A DNA stretch of 64,000 nucleotides from an uncultured Actinomycetes bacterium (GCA_903822425.1 CAIJOY010000047.1:1-64000), one strand, 5' to 3'. Shown: positions 53,890 to 63,305, numbered from the stretch's first letter. The notes: generated from the sequence alone by a model not told the origin. Translations and numbers: made by a program.

Positions 53890-54611
53890 GAGATTTCTTT
53901 GTTGCCCAAATCAATAGTGGATGGTTATTAGCGGCCCTCCCAGTTTCTATCGTTGCTGGAATCATCTCTTTTCTCTCTCCATGCGTGCTCCCGCTGGTTC
54001 CCGGCTATCTTTCTTTTGCTGCGGGATTATCTAAGAGTCGAGGCAAAGTTCTAGCTGGCTCCATGCTTTTTGTTCTAGGTTTTACATTCTTGTTTGTTTC
54101 CTATGGCGCACTCTTTGGTGGTTTAGGTTCAAAGATTTTGTCGCACCAAGGTCCAATTACAAAAGTTCTAGGTTTGTTCACGATTGCACTTGGTTTTATC
54201 TTTATGGGGCGATTCCCGATGATGCCGACTTTCAAACCGAAGATTTCAACGACTGGTGGCTTGCTAGGTGCACCACTATTGGGATTTCTTTTTGGAATTG
54301 GTTGGACTCCGTGCATTGGACCCGCACTTGCAGCTGTTGAAACACTCGCGGTTCAACAGGCGAGTGCGATGAGAGGTGCGATTTTATCTTTTGGGTATTG
54401 CATTGGCCTTGGAGCGCCCTTCATTCTCTCAGGGCTTTTCTTAGACCGGTCAGAGAAACTACGACGCTTTCTTTCCCGCCGCGGAAACATAATTACTTAT
54501 TTTGGTGGCATCATGCTAATCATCATTGGGTTGCTACAACTCTTTGGTTATTGGGATGACCTCATGAACACCATGCGCTCACTTATTTCTGATTTTAACC
54601 CGGTGATTTAA
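53886..54611 (+). CDS. ccdA: Thiol-disulfide transporter CcdA
   Basis: 241 residues with six helices; conserved FLSPCVLPLVPGYLSFAAG (first Cys) and GIGWTPCIGPALAAV (second Cys). It carries reducing power across the membrane to the TlpA protein. It lies in the usual actinobacterial order TlpA-CcdA-ResB-CcsA and touches resB directly. Confidence 0.95.
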   Translation: MRDFFVAQINSGWLLAALPVSIVAGIISFLSPCVLPLVPGYLSFAAGLSKSRGKVLAGSMLFVLGFTFLFVSYGALFGGLGSKILSHQGPITKVLGLFTIALGFIFMGRFPMMPTFKPKISTTGGLLGAPLLGFLFGIGWTPCIGPALAAVETLAVQQASAMRGAILSFGYCIGLGAPFILSGLFLDRSEKLRRFLSRRGNIITYFGGIMLIIIGLLQLFGYWDDLMNTMRSLISDFNPVI

Positions 54612-56090
54612 GTGACATCACAAGAGGAAGTAACAGAGATTGGCGGAGTAAGTGCTTTGCGCTTTCTTTGGCGCCAGCTAACAAGTATGCGCACTGCGCT
54701 AATTCTCTTGCTCCTTCTAGGCGTTTTTGCTATTCCAGGATCTTTGATTCCGCAGCGAACACAGAATCCGATGAAAGTTCGTGAGTATTTTGTTAATGAC
54801 CCTACTCTTGCTACTTGGATGGATCGGCTTTCACTCTTTGATGTTTACGGCTCTCCATGGTTTAGTGCCATTTACATACTTCTTTTTATTTCCCTCATTG
54901 GTTGCGTACTACCGCGCACTGTGGAACATTTCAAGGCCTCCCGCGCACTGCCGCCTTTAACACCTAAATATCTTGAACGCATGGAATTTCACCAAAGTTG
55001 GAAAGCTTCGGGCAGCGAGTTGGAGAATGCCAGAAGTTGGCTTCGCAAGAAACGTTTTCGCATTCAAGAATCCAACGGTGCCCTCTCAACCGAGAAAGGC
55101 TATCTTCGTGAAACTGGAAATCTTTTCTTTCATCTAGCACTGATTCTCATTTTGATTGGCGTTAGCTTGGGAGCTCTTTTTGGGATGAAGGGCGAGGCAA
55201 TCCTCAGCGTTGGAGAGCGCTTCATCAACATTCCCACTACTTATGATTCTTTATCGTATGGAAAACTTTTCAACGATCGTTCCCTTTCACCTTTTACTTT
55301 AACCATTGATGATTTTCAAGCTAAATATGACTCGTTAACTAATGCACCTCAGGATTACACTTTGACGGTAACTGCAACAGATAAGCCTGGAGCTACTCCA
55401 GTAAAGAGGATAATTAAAGTTAACAGTCCATTAAGTTTCGGTGCCACCAATGTTTATTTACAAGCAAATGGTTTTTCTCCGATAGTGACAGTGCGCAATA
55501 AAGCTGGCGATGTCGTTTTGCAAGGTGCGATCCCATTTTTGCCACAAGATGCAAACTTGACCTCAATCGGTGCTATCAAAGTTCCAGATTCAGACCCACA
55601 ACTTGGTTTCGTCGCATCTTTTGTACCTACTGCTGGGCGTGACGCTGTCCGTGGCGCCATCTCGGTTTATCCTGAAGCGTTAGATCCAAAACTTCTTTTC
55701 TCTATTTGGAAAGGAGATTTAGGCTTAGATCGCGGAACACCCCAATCTGTCTACAGAATTGATACTTCCAAAATGAAACAGATCGGTCTAAATTCCCTAA
55801 AAATTGGTGAAACATTTAGCTTTGCAGAGGGATCGATCACTTTCGACAACCTTGTTCCATGGGTAAATCTGCAGGTGGTCAGGGATCCCGGAAAGATTTA
55901 TGCGCTGCTTGGCGCTATTGTGGCGATCTTGGGATTGCTCGGCTCCTTATTTACGCGGCGACGTAGAATTTGGGTACGTGTGAATCAGAACGGAACTATA
56001 GAAGTGGCTGGTCTAGCAAAGAACGCGGCACCTGGCTTAGAGAAAGAAATTGCAGAACTAGTAACGCATTTACAAAAGGAGAGAACGTGA
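54612..56090 (+). CDS. resB: Cytochrome c biogenesis protein ResB
   Basis: 492 residues, start GTG 54612 immediately after ccdA. Membrane helices near residues 27-47, 75-95, 165-185 and 435-455 surround a large extracytoplasmic domain. The system II heme-ligation complex consists of ResB and CcsA. It overlaps ccsA by GTGA. Confidence 0.93.
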   Translation: MTSQEEVTEIGGVSALRFLWRQLTSMRTALILLLLLGVFAIPGSLIPQRTQNPMKVREYFVNDPTLATWMDRLSLFDVYGSPWFSAIYILLFISLIGCVLPRTVEHFKASRALPPLTPKYLERMEFHQSWKASGSELENARSWLRKKRFRIQESNGALSTEKGYLRETGNLFFHLALILILIGVSLGALFGMKGEAILSVGERFINIPTTYDSLSYGKLFNDRSLSPFTLTIDDFQAKYDSLTNAPQDYTLTVTATDKPGATPVKRIIKVNSPLSFGATNVYLQANGFSPIVTVRNKAGDVVLQGAIPFLPQDANLTSIGAIKVPDSDPQLGFVASFVPTAGRDAVRGAISVYPEALDPKLLFSIWKGDLGLDRGTPQSVYRIDTSKMKQIGLNSLKIGETFSFAEGSITFDNLVPWVNLQVVRDPGKIYALLGAIVAILGLLGSLFTRRRRIWVRVNQNGTIEVAGLAKNAAPGLEKEIAELVTHLQKERT

Positions 56091-57001
56091 CACATTCTTC
56101 GTGGGCGTACCTTTCAAACTACTTAATTTATTCTGCGATGGCTGTTTACACCCTTGCATTCTTTGCTCACGCATATGAAACTGCTTGGGCGGTGCGCGCT
56201 CCCGAAGGACCTGCCGTAGAAGGCAATCTGTTAGTAAAAACTTTGGATTACTCTCGCACGGAACGGGTTGCCCGAATCGCAACAGCTTTCATGATCCTTG
56301 GTTTTCTCCTTCTCTTTGCCGGTGTTGTAGCACGCGGCATCTCTGCAGGGCGGGTGCCATGGGGAAATATGTATGAATTCTCAATCACTGGCGCACTTGC
56401 TTTCTGCGGCGCCTATTTAGTTGCACTTCGTAAATACGATCTTCGTTGGTTGGGGCTTTTAGTATCAACTTCGGTTCTCCTTACCCTTGGAACTGCAATA
56501 ACAGTTCTTTATCGTCCGAGCGCACCGCTTGTGCCTGCTCTTAAATCAACATGGTTAGTTATCCATGTTTCTGCTGCGATTGTTTCTGGCGGGGTATTTT
56601 TATTAGCCAATACCATCGCTGCTGCTTACCTTTATTTAGATTCCATGGAGCAAAAAGGTGAACGCAAAGCTTGGGCTAAGCGCTTACCTTCACTCGAAGT
56701 GCTTGATCAACTTTCCTACCGCCTTGTCGCCTTTGTGTTCCCACTCTGGACCTTTGCCGTTATTGCCGGGGCAATTTGGGCAGAGCATGCCTGGGGCAGA
56801 TATTGGGGCTGGGATCCAAAAGAAACTTGGGCATTCATTACTTGGGTTGCCTACGCGGCCTATTTGCATGCGCGTGTAACAGTTGGCTGGCGTGGAAGAA
56901 AAGCGGCTTGGCTTTGTCTCTTTGCTGGTTCAACATTCTTATTCAATTACGTCTATGTCAACATTTGGGGAACCGGCAAGCACACGTACTCTGGTCTATA
57001 G
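56087..57001 (+). CDS. ccsA: Cytochrome c biogenesis protein CcsA (ResC)
   Basis: 304 residues from GTG 56087, chosen for the GTGA overlap with resB and because the first helix follows at once. The tryptophan-rich heme motif WGRYWGWDPKETWAFITW (about residue 238-255) and conserved His (VIHVSAA, AEHAWG) are present. With ResB it moves heme and attaches it to apocytochromes c. It ends this operon. Confidence 0.95.
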   Translation: MTHSSWAYLSNYLIYSAMAVYTLAFFAHAYETAWAVRAPEGPAVEGNLLVKTLDYSRTERVARIATAFMILGFLLLFAGVVARGISAGRVPWGNMYEFSITGALAFCGAYLVALRKYDLRWLGLLVSTSVLLTLGTAITVLYRPSAPLVPALKSTWLVIHVSAAIVSGGVFLLANTIAAAYLYLDSMEQKGERKAWAKRLPSLEVLDQLSYRLVAFVFPLWTFAVIAGAIWAEHAWGRYWGWDPKETWAFITWVAYAAYLHARVTVGWRGRKAAWLCLFAGSTFLFNYVYVNIWGTGKHTYSGL

Positions 57002-57112
57002 AAAGAGATTTGCTTTCAACCAAATCGCAATCGGCTAGCGCGTCTGAATGCAATTGCTCTCTAATAGATCCACAATTACTACACATTTAAGTGTTCCCGA
57101 AAGAGGTAAATC

Positions 57113-57304
57113 ATGGCCGTTGTCAGCATCACCATCGAACTAATTGCAGAAATTCCACTAACCGTAAATGAAGCAGATCGACAAGAAGATCAGTCCTATA
57201 TCGATCTTGTAACAGATGCTGCAACCACATTTATGGAAAATAACGATTTAAACCAACTAGATTTTCAGATCAAAGTTGTTGGAGATGTGATCGCTGCCGA
57301 GTAG
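57113..57304 (+). CDS. Small acidic protein of unknown function
   Basis: 63 residues, starting with a hydrophobic beta-like segment (MAVVSITIELIAEIPLTV) and then an acidic helical region. GAAAGAGG precedes ATG 57113. It is not a membrane protein by composition. I recognise no family. It stands alone between ccsA and a hairpin region. Confidence 0.6.
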   Translation: MAVVSITIELIAEIPLTVNEADRQEDQSYIDLVTDAATTFMENNDLNQLDFQIKVVGDVIAAE

Positions 57305-57338
57305 GCATGAATTGCTGCGCAGGAACTTGTAGTGAAAA

Positions 57339-57364
57339 ACCATCCTCAAATTCTTGGGGATGGT
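57339..57364 (-). terminator. Hairpin with T-run on the minus strand
   Basis: ACCATCC (57339-57345) pairs with GGATGGT (57358-57364). On the minus strand it is followed by TTTTTC, the form of an intrinsic terminator; the plus strand has no T-run after it. No minus-strand gene ends here, so it may terminate an unannotated RNA from 57365-57547. The plus strand also shows CCGC-AAGT-GCGG and a GGGCGGTTTTT end near 57500-57510. Nothing else is evident in this 243-base gap. Confidence 0.5.
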
Positions 57365-57566
57365 AGTGTGATTAAGCCGCGATGCTTTCTTGGACTTCTT
57401 CAATGTCGGCATTCGAGTTTTGTGAAAGTAGCTTGCTCCTTGACTAGGTCTCATCAACGATGCCGCAAGTGCGGTCAAAGAGAATAAAGCCTTAAATCGG
57501 GCGGTTTTTACATATCTGGCCCTGGAGTTCACTGCGCCTTACCTGTAGTGGCAAGATTGAATCTGA

Positions 57567-57572
57567 TAACGT
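57567..57572 (+). promoter_or_regulatory. -10 box of the secreted-protein gene (near-leaderless)
   Basis: TAACGT lies 8 bases before ATG 57581, predicting a 2-base leader. It favours ATG 57581 over the in-frame GTG at 57548. Confidence 0.4.
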
Positions 57573-57580
57573 CTTTACCT

Positions 57581-59152
57581 ATGCGAGCAAGGGTTATCTC
57601 TATATTTGTTGTTGTTGCTCTGCTGATTCCTATTACATCAGCGCACAGTCTTGGAAGCGTCTGGCCAGCTGTTCCATCTATTGGATTTTCATCTAGCGAC
57701 AACAGCTTAGTTGAAACTAAATCTTACGTTACTGGCCTATCTTTTCCCGCAGGTGCAACGACCGGACTTTATTCAGAACGCGTCACTTGCAATTCGGTGG
57801 ATGATCTTGCTTGTTCTCAAGTAAATTCAATATTTGCCCAAGCGATACTCCCTCCCTGCTCGACGCCTCAAGATGAAATGTGTGTGGAGTCTTTAGAGGT
57901 CACTGATGCAAGTGGTGTTTTACATAAAGCAACACTGGGTTATGAAGCACCCGGGGAAAGAATTCCTGCCAGCAAAGCTCGCAAAGTACCTGCTGGTGGC
58001 TCTGCAAGTGTGTGGCACGCTAAAGATTCTCTCAATTCAGCAGGTCTTGACGAATATGCAGTGAGCGTTAGTACCACTTTTCAGAACTACCAAAATAAGG
58101 GGTGTACTCAATATGTAACTGCCCCATGTGGATTCACTAGCGGATTTAGAGCGAGAGTTTTCCCCATTGCTCATGGGGCCATTACGGGCTCAAGCGAAAC
58201 CTGCTTGTGGACAGAAGCCCAAGATTGCATTCGGGCAGCCGATTTTTCAGCAGGGGCTCGGGTTGCCCTTACTCTCAGAATTGATAATTCCTTAACTGGA
58301 TTTCTTTTTGGACAAATGAAGAATGTGAATTTAGATGTCAAGCCACTTTCCACTTCAGCAAATTTACTTCGCGTGGAGGCCAACCCCATCGATGTTCCGA
58401 AAATATATGCTTACGTTGCCAAGAGTGACTTAAGTAAGTATCCGAAAATTATTGATTATTGGAAAGAGCGCCGCCAGCAATTGGCAGCCGATGATTTTAC
58501 GAGTCCAAACACAATTGATACTGGTCCGGCCCCAGAATGGGCAATGAGTGATTTTCTAGCATTTGAAGATCTAGTTAAGTCTGCTGAACTAGTAACCTCA
58601 ATCTGGAGATTTGGTACACAATCCGGGACGGGCTCTGGAAGCCCCTGCTATGCAGATAAAAGCAAACTTCAAGGGCTAGTGACTACTAATGCACCAACTT
58701 ATTTTCCAAACCCACCTACTTTCGTTAATGGCGAACTCATTTACAAAGTTGCTGGTGCTCACTATTTACAAGATGGCGTAACGCTCTTCAAGGGATCTTA
58801 TGATCTTGTCCTACGCACTGATTTTGCGCGTTGTTTATACGGATTTACTAAAGCGCCAGTCCAGGCCAAAGTTTCAGTTGTTTCCACAGACGGTTCGGTG
58901 CAAGACATCGCGTCAGAAATCATTCGCGAAGATGATGCGCATGAATGGCTCTACCTCAGCGCCAAGAACTTTACTTTCTCATCACCGACTATCAAAGTGA
59001 AGCTTTCACAAGTGGGTGCGCCAGCTGCCGCAGAAAAGGTTCCGGCAGCGCCAGCGAAGAAAACCACAACAATTACCTGCGTCAAAGGAAAGTTAACTAA
59101 AAAGGTAACTGCGGTTAAAGCCACATGCCCTACTGGCTATAAGAAGAAATAA
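57581..59152 (+). CDS. Secreted protein with C-terminal Cys/Lys motif
   Basis: About 523 residues from ATG 57581 (in-frame GTG 57548 is the alternative). A signal peptide (MRARVISIFVVVALLIPITS) is followed by a beta-rich body with many paired Cys, then Ala/Pro/Lys linkers and a terminal motif TTITCVKGKLTKKVTAV...CPTGYKKK. Similar Cys-Lys endings recur in secreted proteins of aquatic actinobacteria (recalled, not checked) and may anchor to the wall. The body has no family I can name. Confidence 0.78.
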   Translation: MRARVISIFVVVALLIPITSAHSLGSVWPAVPSIGFSSSDNSLVETKSYVTGLSFPAGATTGLYSERVTCNSVDDLACSQVNSIFAQAILPPCSTPQDEMCVESLEVTDASGVLHKATLGYEAPGERIPASKARKVPAGGSASVWHAKDSLNSAGLDEYAVSVSTTFQNYQNKGCTQYVTAPCGFTSGFRARVFPIAHGAITGSSETCLWTEAQDCIRAADFSAGARVALTLRIDNSLTGFLFGQMKNVNLDVKPLSTSANLLRVEANPIDVPKIYAYVAKSDLSKYPKIIDYWKERRQQLAADDFTSPNTIDTGPAPEWAMSDFLAFEDLVKSAELVTSIWRFGTQSGTGSGSPCYADKSKLQGLVTTNAPTYFPNPPTFVNGELIYKVAGAHYLQDGVTLFKGSYDLVLRTDFARCLYGFTKAPVQAKVSVVSTDGSVQDIASEIIREDDAHEWLYLSAKNFTFSSPTIKVKLSQVGAPAAAEKVPAAPAKKTTTITCVKGKLTKKVTAVKATCPTGYKKK

Positions 59153-59169
59153 CTTCAACAGCAAGTTGT

Positions 59170-59427
59170 CTAGATACTCCGCAAGAAATCTGGATCGTCA
59201 TCTGGAGGCAAGATTCGGCGTTGAGGTCCACGATTTGGTCCGGGGTTACGGCGAGGACGTCCCGCAATCCAATACGCGATAGGACCAAAAGTACCGATGA
59301 TAAGAATGATTAAAATCCACGCCCATTTAGGTAAGTTGCGTATTTCAGATGCATCAGTTCTAGCGCAATCGACCAACGTATAAATTTCAAAAATGAGTAA
59401 TAATAAAATCGGCACGTAACGAATCAT
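59170..59427 (-). CDS. PLDc_N-domain small membrane protein
   Basis: 85 residues: two hydrophobic segments flank the conserved LVDCARTDASEIRNLPKWAW and end in GPIAYWIAGRPRR, the phospholipase D N-terminal (PLDc_N) pattern without a catalytic domain. Such proteins commonly sit beside menaquinone genes in actinobacteria; the role is unknown. TAGGCT lies exactly 6 bases before ATG 59427. Confidence 0.85.
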   Translation of the reverse strand: MIRYVPILLLLIFEIYTLVDCARTDASEIRNLPKWAWILIILIIGTFGPIAYWIAGRPRRNPGPNRGPQRRILPPDDDPDFLRSI

Positions 59428-59433
59428 GATGCA

Positions 59434-59439
59434 AGCCTA
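59434..59439 (-). promoter_or_regulatory. -10 box, leaderless start of the PLDc_N gene
   Basis: TAGGCT on the minus strand, then TGCATC, then ATG 59427; the box falls in the 19-base gap after menA, giving this gene its own promoter. Confidence 0.5.
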
Positions 59440-59446
59440 CCCTGCA

Positions 59447-60304
59447 TTAAGAAAGCCATAGTGCCGTTGCTAACAAGGCTGAGAAGCCGAGTTGCAGTTG
59501 ACCAGTCTTGACTAAAACGGGAATAAGGGCGAGCCCTTGCACATCTCCACGTATGGATTTAGAAAGGTTAAGAGTAAGCGGAAAAACTGCCAGAGTAAGG
59601 AGAGCCCAAGGAGTGAGAGTTAGCAGGGCAGCGATGTGAGCGATTACTAAGAGAGCTGTATAGAAATTTCTGCTCTGGTGATCTCCCATTCGAACGGCGA
59701 GTGTGTGTTTTCCGACCAGGGAATCTTTTGCGCGATCGCGGATGTTGTTCACAGCTAAAATTGCACATGCAATGCACCCAATGGGGATGGAAACTATAAA
59801 ACTTTCCAAAGTTATGGTCTTTGTCTGCACATAAAAAGAACCAACAGTGGCAACGATTCCAAAGAAAATAAACACAGAGATTTCTCCATACCCGCTGTAG
59901 CCGTAAGGTTTCTTTCCGCCCGTATAAGCCCAAGCTGCGGCAATAGCAACTGCCCCAACAATTATTAGAAGCCAGGAAGTCTGGAGAGCCAAAATTAATC
60001 CAGCAATAGCAGCAACGAGAAAAGAGAGAAGGGCTGCACTCTTCACCGCAGTTGCAGTGGCAAGGCCGCTACCAACTAAGCGAGTTGGTCCCACGCGATC
60101 AGCATCGGTCCCACGAACTCCATCGGAGTAGTCATTGGCAAAATTCACGCCAATTTGAAGTGACAAGCTCACGATCAAAGCGAGGAGTGCACATTGAGCA
60201 TTGGCGTGCTTTCCAGCAAGTGCCGTTGCCACAAGAACTGGAGCAAGCGCTGCAGGGAGGGTTCGTGGCCGTGCACCTTGTATCCATATGCTTATTGAAT
60301 TCAC
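59447..60304 (-). CDS. menA: 1,4-dihydroxy-2-naphthoate polyprenyltransferase
   Basis: 285 residues of the UbiA fold with about eight helices. The Asp-rich site is NFANDYSDGVRGTDADRVGP (about residues 54-73) and the second is VNNIRDRAKD. It attaches the isoprenoid tail to DHNA, giving demethylmenaquinone. It overlaps menE by 4 bases. Confidence 0.95.
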   Translation of the reverse strand: MNSISIWIQGARPRTLPAALAPVLVATALAGKHANAQCALLALIVSLSLQIGVNFANDYSDGVRGTDADRVGPTRLVGSGLATATAVKSAALLSFLVAAIAGLILALQTSWLLIIVGAVAIAAAWAYTGGKKPYGYSGYGEISVFIFFGIVATVGSFYVQTKTITLESFIVSIPIGCIACAILAVNNIRDRAKDSLVGKHTLAVRMGDHQSRNFYTALLVIAHIAALLTLTPWALLTLAVFPLTLNLSKSIRGDVQGLALIPVLVKTGQLQLGFSALLATALWLS

Positions 60305-61398
60305 GAATGGCTCCCTTCTTGTAACTTGCGTTGAGTCAAAGCTTTACGGTCGATTTTTCCTATGCCGATGGTTGGCAGACTGGAAAGCATAAGGAATCCC
60401 TTTGGTTTTGCAACATCACCCAAAGTATTAGCTAGGACCCTTGTGATTTCTTGAGTAGAAACCGATTGCGCACTAGCAATTGCTATCTGAAGTGAGCTAC
60501 CCCATTCTGCATCTGCAATGGAAAAGGCTGCAAACTCAGAGTCTGGAAAGTTTGAATGCAAAATTGACTCAACTACATCTAGGGAAATCTTTTCTCCGCC
60601 GCTAATAATGATGTCATCGGCTCTTCCTTCAACAAAGAGTTTTCCGTCAATGAAACTTCCTATGTCGTTGGTAACAAACCATTCATCTGATAGTGATGAT
60701 GCCCAAGCCTCTTGGTTGCCTAAATATGTTGTAGCAAGAGTCGAGCCTTTGATTTTTATTCTTCCATTTTCACTGATTGCCACATCTACTCCAGGCAAGG
60801 ATTTTCCGTCGTAGACACAGCCTCCACTCGTCTCAGTCATTCCATACGTTGAAACAACGTTGATACCCAAGGCATGAGATTTGGTTCGTATTGCTTCTGG
60901 CAGTGCAGCACCTCCCACTAAAACAGCGCGCGCGTTGCAAAGATGCTTTAAGAGTTGAGTGTCACCGTTAAGGGCACGAAAAAGTTGTGTCGGCACAATG
61001 GCAGTAAAATCTGCTTGAGGAAATTCTTTAGCACTACGTAAATCAAGCGGGATGGTTCCTAGTTCAAGTGAGCGTACGAGGACATTCACTGCTGCAATGT
61101 GAGTCATCGGCAAGAGAAGTGACCAGATGTGCCCAAATTCGGCGGCAAGGAATGTATGTGATGCGCGTGCTGATGCAAGAAGTGCACTCGATGAAAGGCC
61201 CACCTGTTTTGGCTTACCAGTGCTTCCGCTCGTTCCAATCACTACGGCAATACCTTCAGGAACATGGGTGCTTTCCAGTTTGCCAAATCCCAGGGCTGCT
61301 CCGTTACCAGAGAGTGCCTGCGCTAAATCCTCCATAACCTCAGGAATTGAGCATGCTTCGCCTACGGGTAGCAGCTCTCGTTGTGACGACTTATCCAT
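60301..61398 (-). CDS. menE: O-succinylbenzoate-CoA ligase
   Basis: About 365 residues from ATG 61398; an in-frame GTG at 61404 is nearer the TAGCCT box (minus, 61413-61408) and less likely. AMP-binding motif IGTSGSTGKPKQVGLS, then STYGMTETSGG and the C-terminal GRADDIIISGGEKIS and IGKIDRKAL motifs. It is shorter than typical acyl-CoA ligases, as usual for actinobacterial MenE. It activates OSB for MenB, which is encoded divergently 41 bases away. Confidence 0.93.
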   Translation of the reverse strand: MDKSSQRELLPVGEACSIPEVMEDLAQALSGNGAALGFGKLESTHVPEGIAVVIGTSGSTGKPKQVGLSSSALLASARASHTFLAAEFGHIWSLLLPMTHIAAVNVLVRSLELGTIPLDLRSAKEFPQADFTAIVPTQLFRALNGDTQLLKHLCNARAVLVGGAALPEAIRTKSHALGINVVSTYGMTETSGGCVYDGKSLPGVDVAISENGRIKIKGSTLATTYLGNQEAWASSLSDEWFVTNDIGSFIDGKLFVEGRADDIIISGGEKISLDVVESILHSNFPDSEFAAFSIADAEWGSSLQIAIASAQSVSTQEITRVLANTLGDVAKPKGFLMLSSLPTIGIGKIDRKALTQRKLQEGSHS

Positions 61399-61407
61399 TG
61401 CCACCGT

Positions 61408-61413
61408 AGGCTA
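61408..61413 (-). promoter_or_regulatory. -10 box of menE-menA (near-leaderless)
   Basis: TAGCCT on the minus strand lies 9 bases before ATG 61398, predicting a 3-base leader. The divergent menB has a normal Shine-Dalgarno instead. Confidence 0.4.
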
Positions 61414-61439
61414 GCGCCAGTACCCGTGCAGGAGGAAAT

Positions 61440-62318
61440 GTGAGCAAGCCAATCAAGCGTGAGTTCGGTAGCCGTGCGATACCGGCATGGAAAAAAGCAG
61501 AAAGCAGCGAAAGTTTTACCGATGTCATTTTTGAAACTGCTGAAGGTATGGCCAAAATAACTATTAACCGTCCGGAATTGCGCAATGCTTTTCGCCCACA
61601 AACAATTATTGAATTACAGAGTGCCTTTTCATTGGCGCGCGATGATGAAGAAGTTGGAGTAATTATTCTTACTGGTGCAGGAAGCGAAGCTTTTTGTTCT
61701 GGTGGAGACATCAGCGTACGTGGTGATGATGGATATCTAGGCAATGATTCCTTGGCTAAAAAAGGAATTGGCCGATTGAATGTTTTGGATTTACAAGTTC
61801 AAATTCGACGCACACCCAAGCCCGTCGTGGCCATGGTTGCGGGTTGGGCAGTTGGCGGTGGACACGTGCTACATGTTGTCTGTGATTTAACAATTGCTGC
61901 AGAGAACGCAAAGTTCGGACAGACAGGACCGATGGTTGGATCTTTTGATGGTGGTTATGGTGCTGGTCTCCTAGCTGCACATGTGGGCCAGAAGAAAGCG
62001 CGCGAAATTTGGTTTCTTACTCGCGAATACGATGCGCAAGAAGCTCTGGATATGGGATTGGTTAACACTGTCGTACCGGTAGCAGAACTCGAAGCCGAAA
62101 CCGTATCGTGGTGTCGAGAAATGCTACGTAATTCTCCTATGGCACTTCGTTTACTTAAGGCGAGTTTAAATGCTGCCGATGATGGCTTATCTGGAGTCCA
62201 ACAACTTGCAGGGGATGCAACACTTCTTTTTTATATGACCGAGGAAGGCCAAGAAGGACGTGATGCCTATAAAGAAAAACGTCCGCCAGATTTTGGAAAA
62301 TTCCCTAGGCGTCCATAA
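61440..62318 (+). CDS. menB: 1,4-dihydroxy-2-naphthoyl-CoA synthase
   Basis: 292 residues from GTG 61440 with GGAGGAAA upstream. Crotonase motifs: ACSGGDIS-type oxyanion loop ([15 protein letters not shown]), [17 protein letters not shown], and the MenB-typical SFDGGYGAG near the active site. It closes the second ring of the menaquinone head group. menC follows with no gap. Confidence 0.95.
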   Translation: MSKPIKREFGSRAIPAWKKAESSESFTDVIFETAEGMAKITINRPELRNAFRPQTIIELQSAFSLARDDEEVGVIILTGAGSEAFCSGGDISVRGDDGYLGNDSLAKKGIGRLNVLDLQVQIRRTPKPVVAMVAGWAVGGGHVLHVVCDLTIAAENAKFGQTGPMVGSFDGGYGAGLLAAHVGQKKAREIWFLTREYDAQEALDMGLVNTVVPVAELEAETVSWCREMLRNSPMALRLLKASLNAADDGLSGVQQLAGDATLLFYMTEEGQEGRDAYKEKRPPDFGKFPRRP

Positions 62319-63305
62319 ATGCTGGATTCAATTCTTGAATCTCTTCGCGTCATTGCGCTACCAACAAAAACTGATTTTCGCGCTGTAACATCTCGCGAAG
62401 TTGCTCTCTTTGAAGGCCCTGCCGGTTGGGGTGAATTTTCACCTTTCATAGAATATGGCGCTAAAGAGTGTGTTCCTTGGTTGGTGAGTGCGGTGGAAGC
62501 AGCTTTGATGACACCTCCAAACCCGCTGCGATCATCAATTCCAATCAATGCGACACTTCCAGCGATAAATGGTCATGAGGAAATTCAGGAAGTTCTCTCG
62601 TGGTATCCCGGCGCATCGGCGGTAAAGATCAAAGTAGGGAAAAACCTTTTGGAAGATCTCGCACGTATTGAGATTGTCCGAGAATTGTTACCTGATGCTG
62701 ATATCAGAATAGATGTCAATGGAAGTTGGAGTGTGGCAGTTGCCCTCCAAGGTCTCAATCAAATCTATGCAAGCGGACCCATTCAATATGTGGAACAACC
62801 GTGTGCAACGCTTGCTGAACTCCGCTCTCTTAAATCTCAATTGAAAATCCCTGTTCTTATTACTGGTGATGAAGTAATTAGAAAAGCAGCAAATCCATTT
62901 GAATTAAATCTTTTTGGCGCAGTTGATATCGTTGCGCTAAAAGTTGCACCCTTAGGTGGGATTAAGCGCGCATTAGAATTAGCAGAACATTTCGCTCTTC
63001 CAACTGTCGTCTCCAGTGCCCTTGATTCTGCCGTAGGGATTTCCCGTGGCCTGAAACTTGCGGCCGTACTTCCTCAATTGGATTTTGCCTGTGGGCTTGG
63101 AACCAGTGCACTTCTGAGCGCAGATGTAGCTTTATTGCCAATACTTAATGGCGAGATTGCCGTGAATTCAGTTACACCCGATGCACGTGCATTAGAGCAC
63201 TACGCAGTGAGCTCTGAAAAATTGGATTGGTGGCGCGCGAGAGTGAGAGATACTTGGGCAGCTGGCGCACAAGAGTGGGTCACGCGTGAAGGGTGGGTCT
63301 GGTGA
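62319..63305 (+). CDS. menC: o-Succinylbenzoate synthase
   Basis: 328 residues of the enolase superfamily. Catalytic Lys in VKIKVGKN, metal ligands in DIRIDVNGSW, VEQPC and ITGDE, and second Lys in IVALKVAPLGG. It dehydrates SHCHC to OSB. It starts immediately after menB and overlaps menD by GTGA. Confidence 0.94.
   Translation: MLDSILESLRVIALPTKTDFRAVTSREVALFEGPAGWGEFSPFIEYGAKECVPWLVSAVEAALMTPPNPLRSSIPINATLPAINGHEEIQEVLSWYPGASAVKIKVGKNLLEDLARIEIVRELLPDADIRIDVNGSWSVAVALQGLNQIYASGPIQYVEQPCATLAELRSLKSQLKIPVLITGDEVIRKAANPFELNLFGAVDIVALKVAPLGGIKRALELAEHFALPTVVSSALDSAVGISRGLKLAAVLPQLDFACGLGTSALLSADVALLPILNGEIAVNSVTPDARALEHYAVSSEKLDWWRARVRDTWAAGAQEWVTREGWVW

Noticed and set aside
57257..57532. 91-codon minus-strand frame
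   Set aside because: It runs through the terminator-like hairpin and has no start signals or family likeness.
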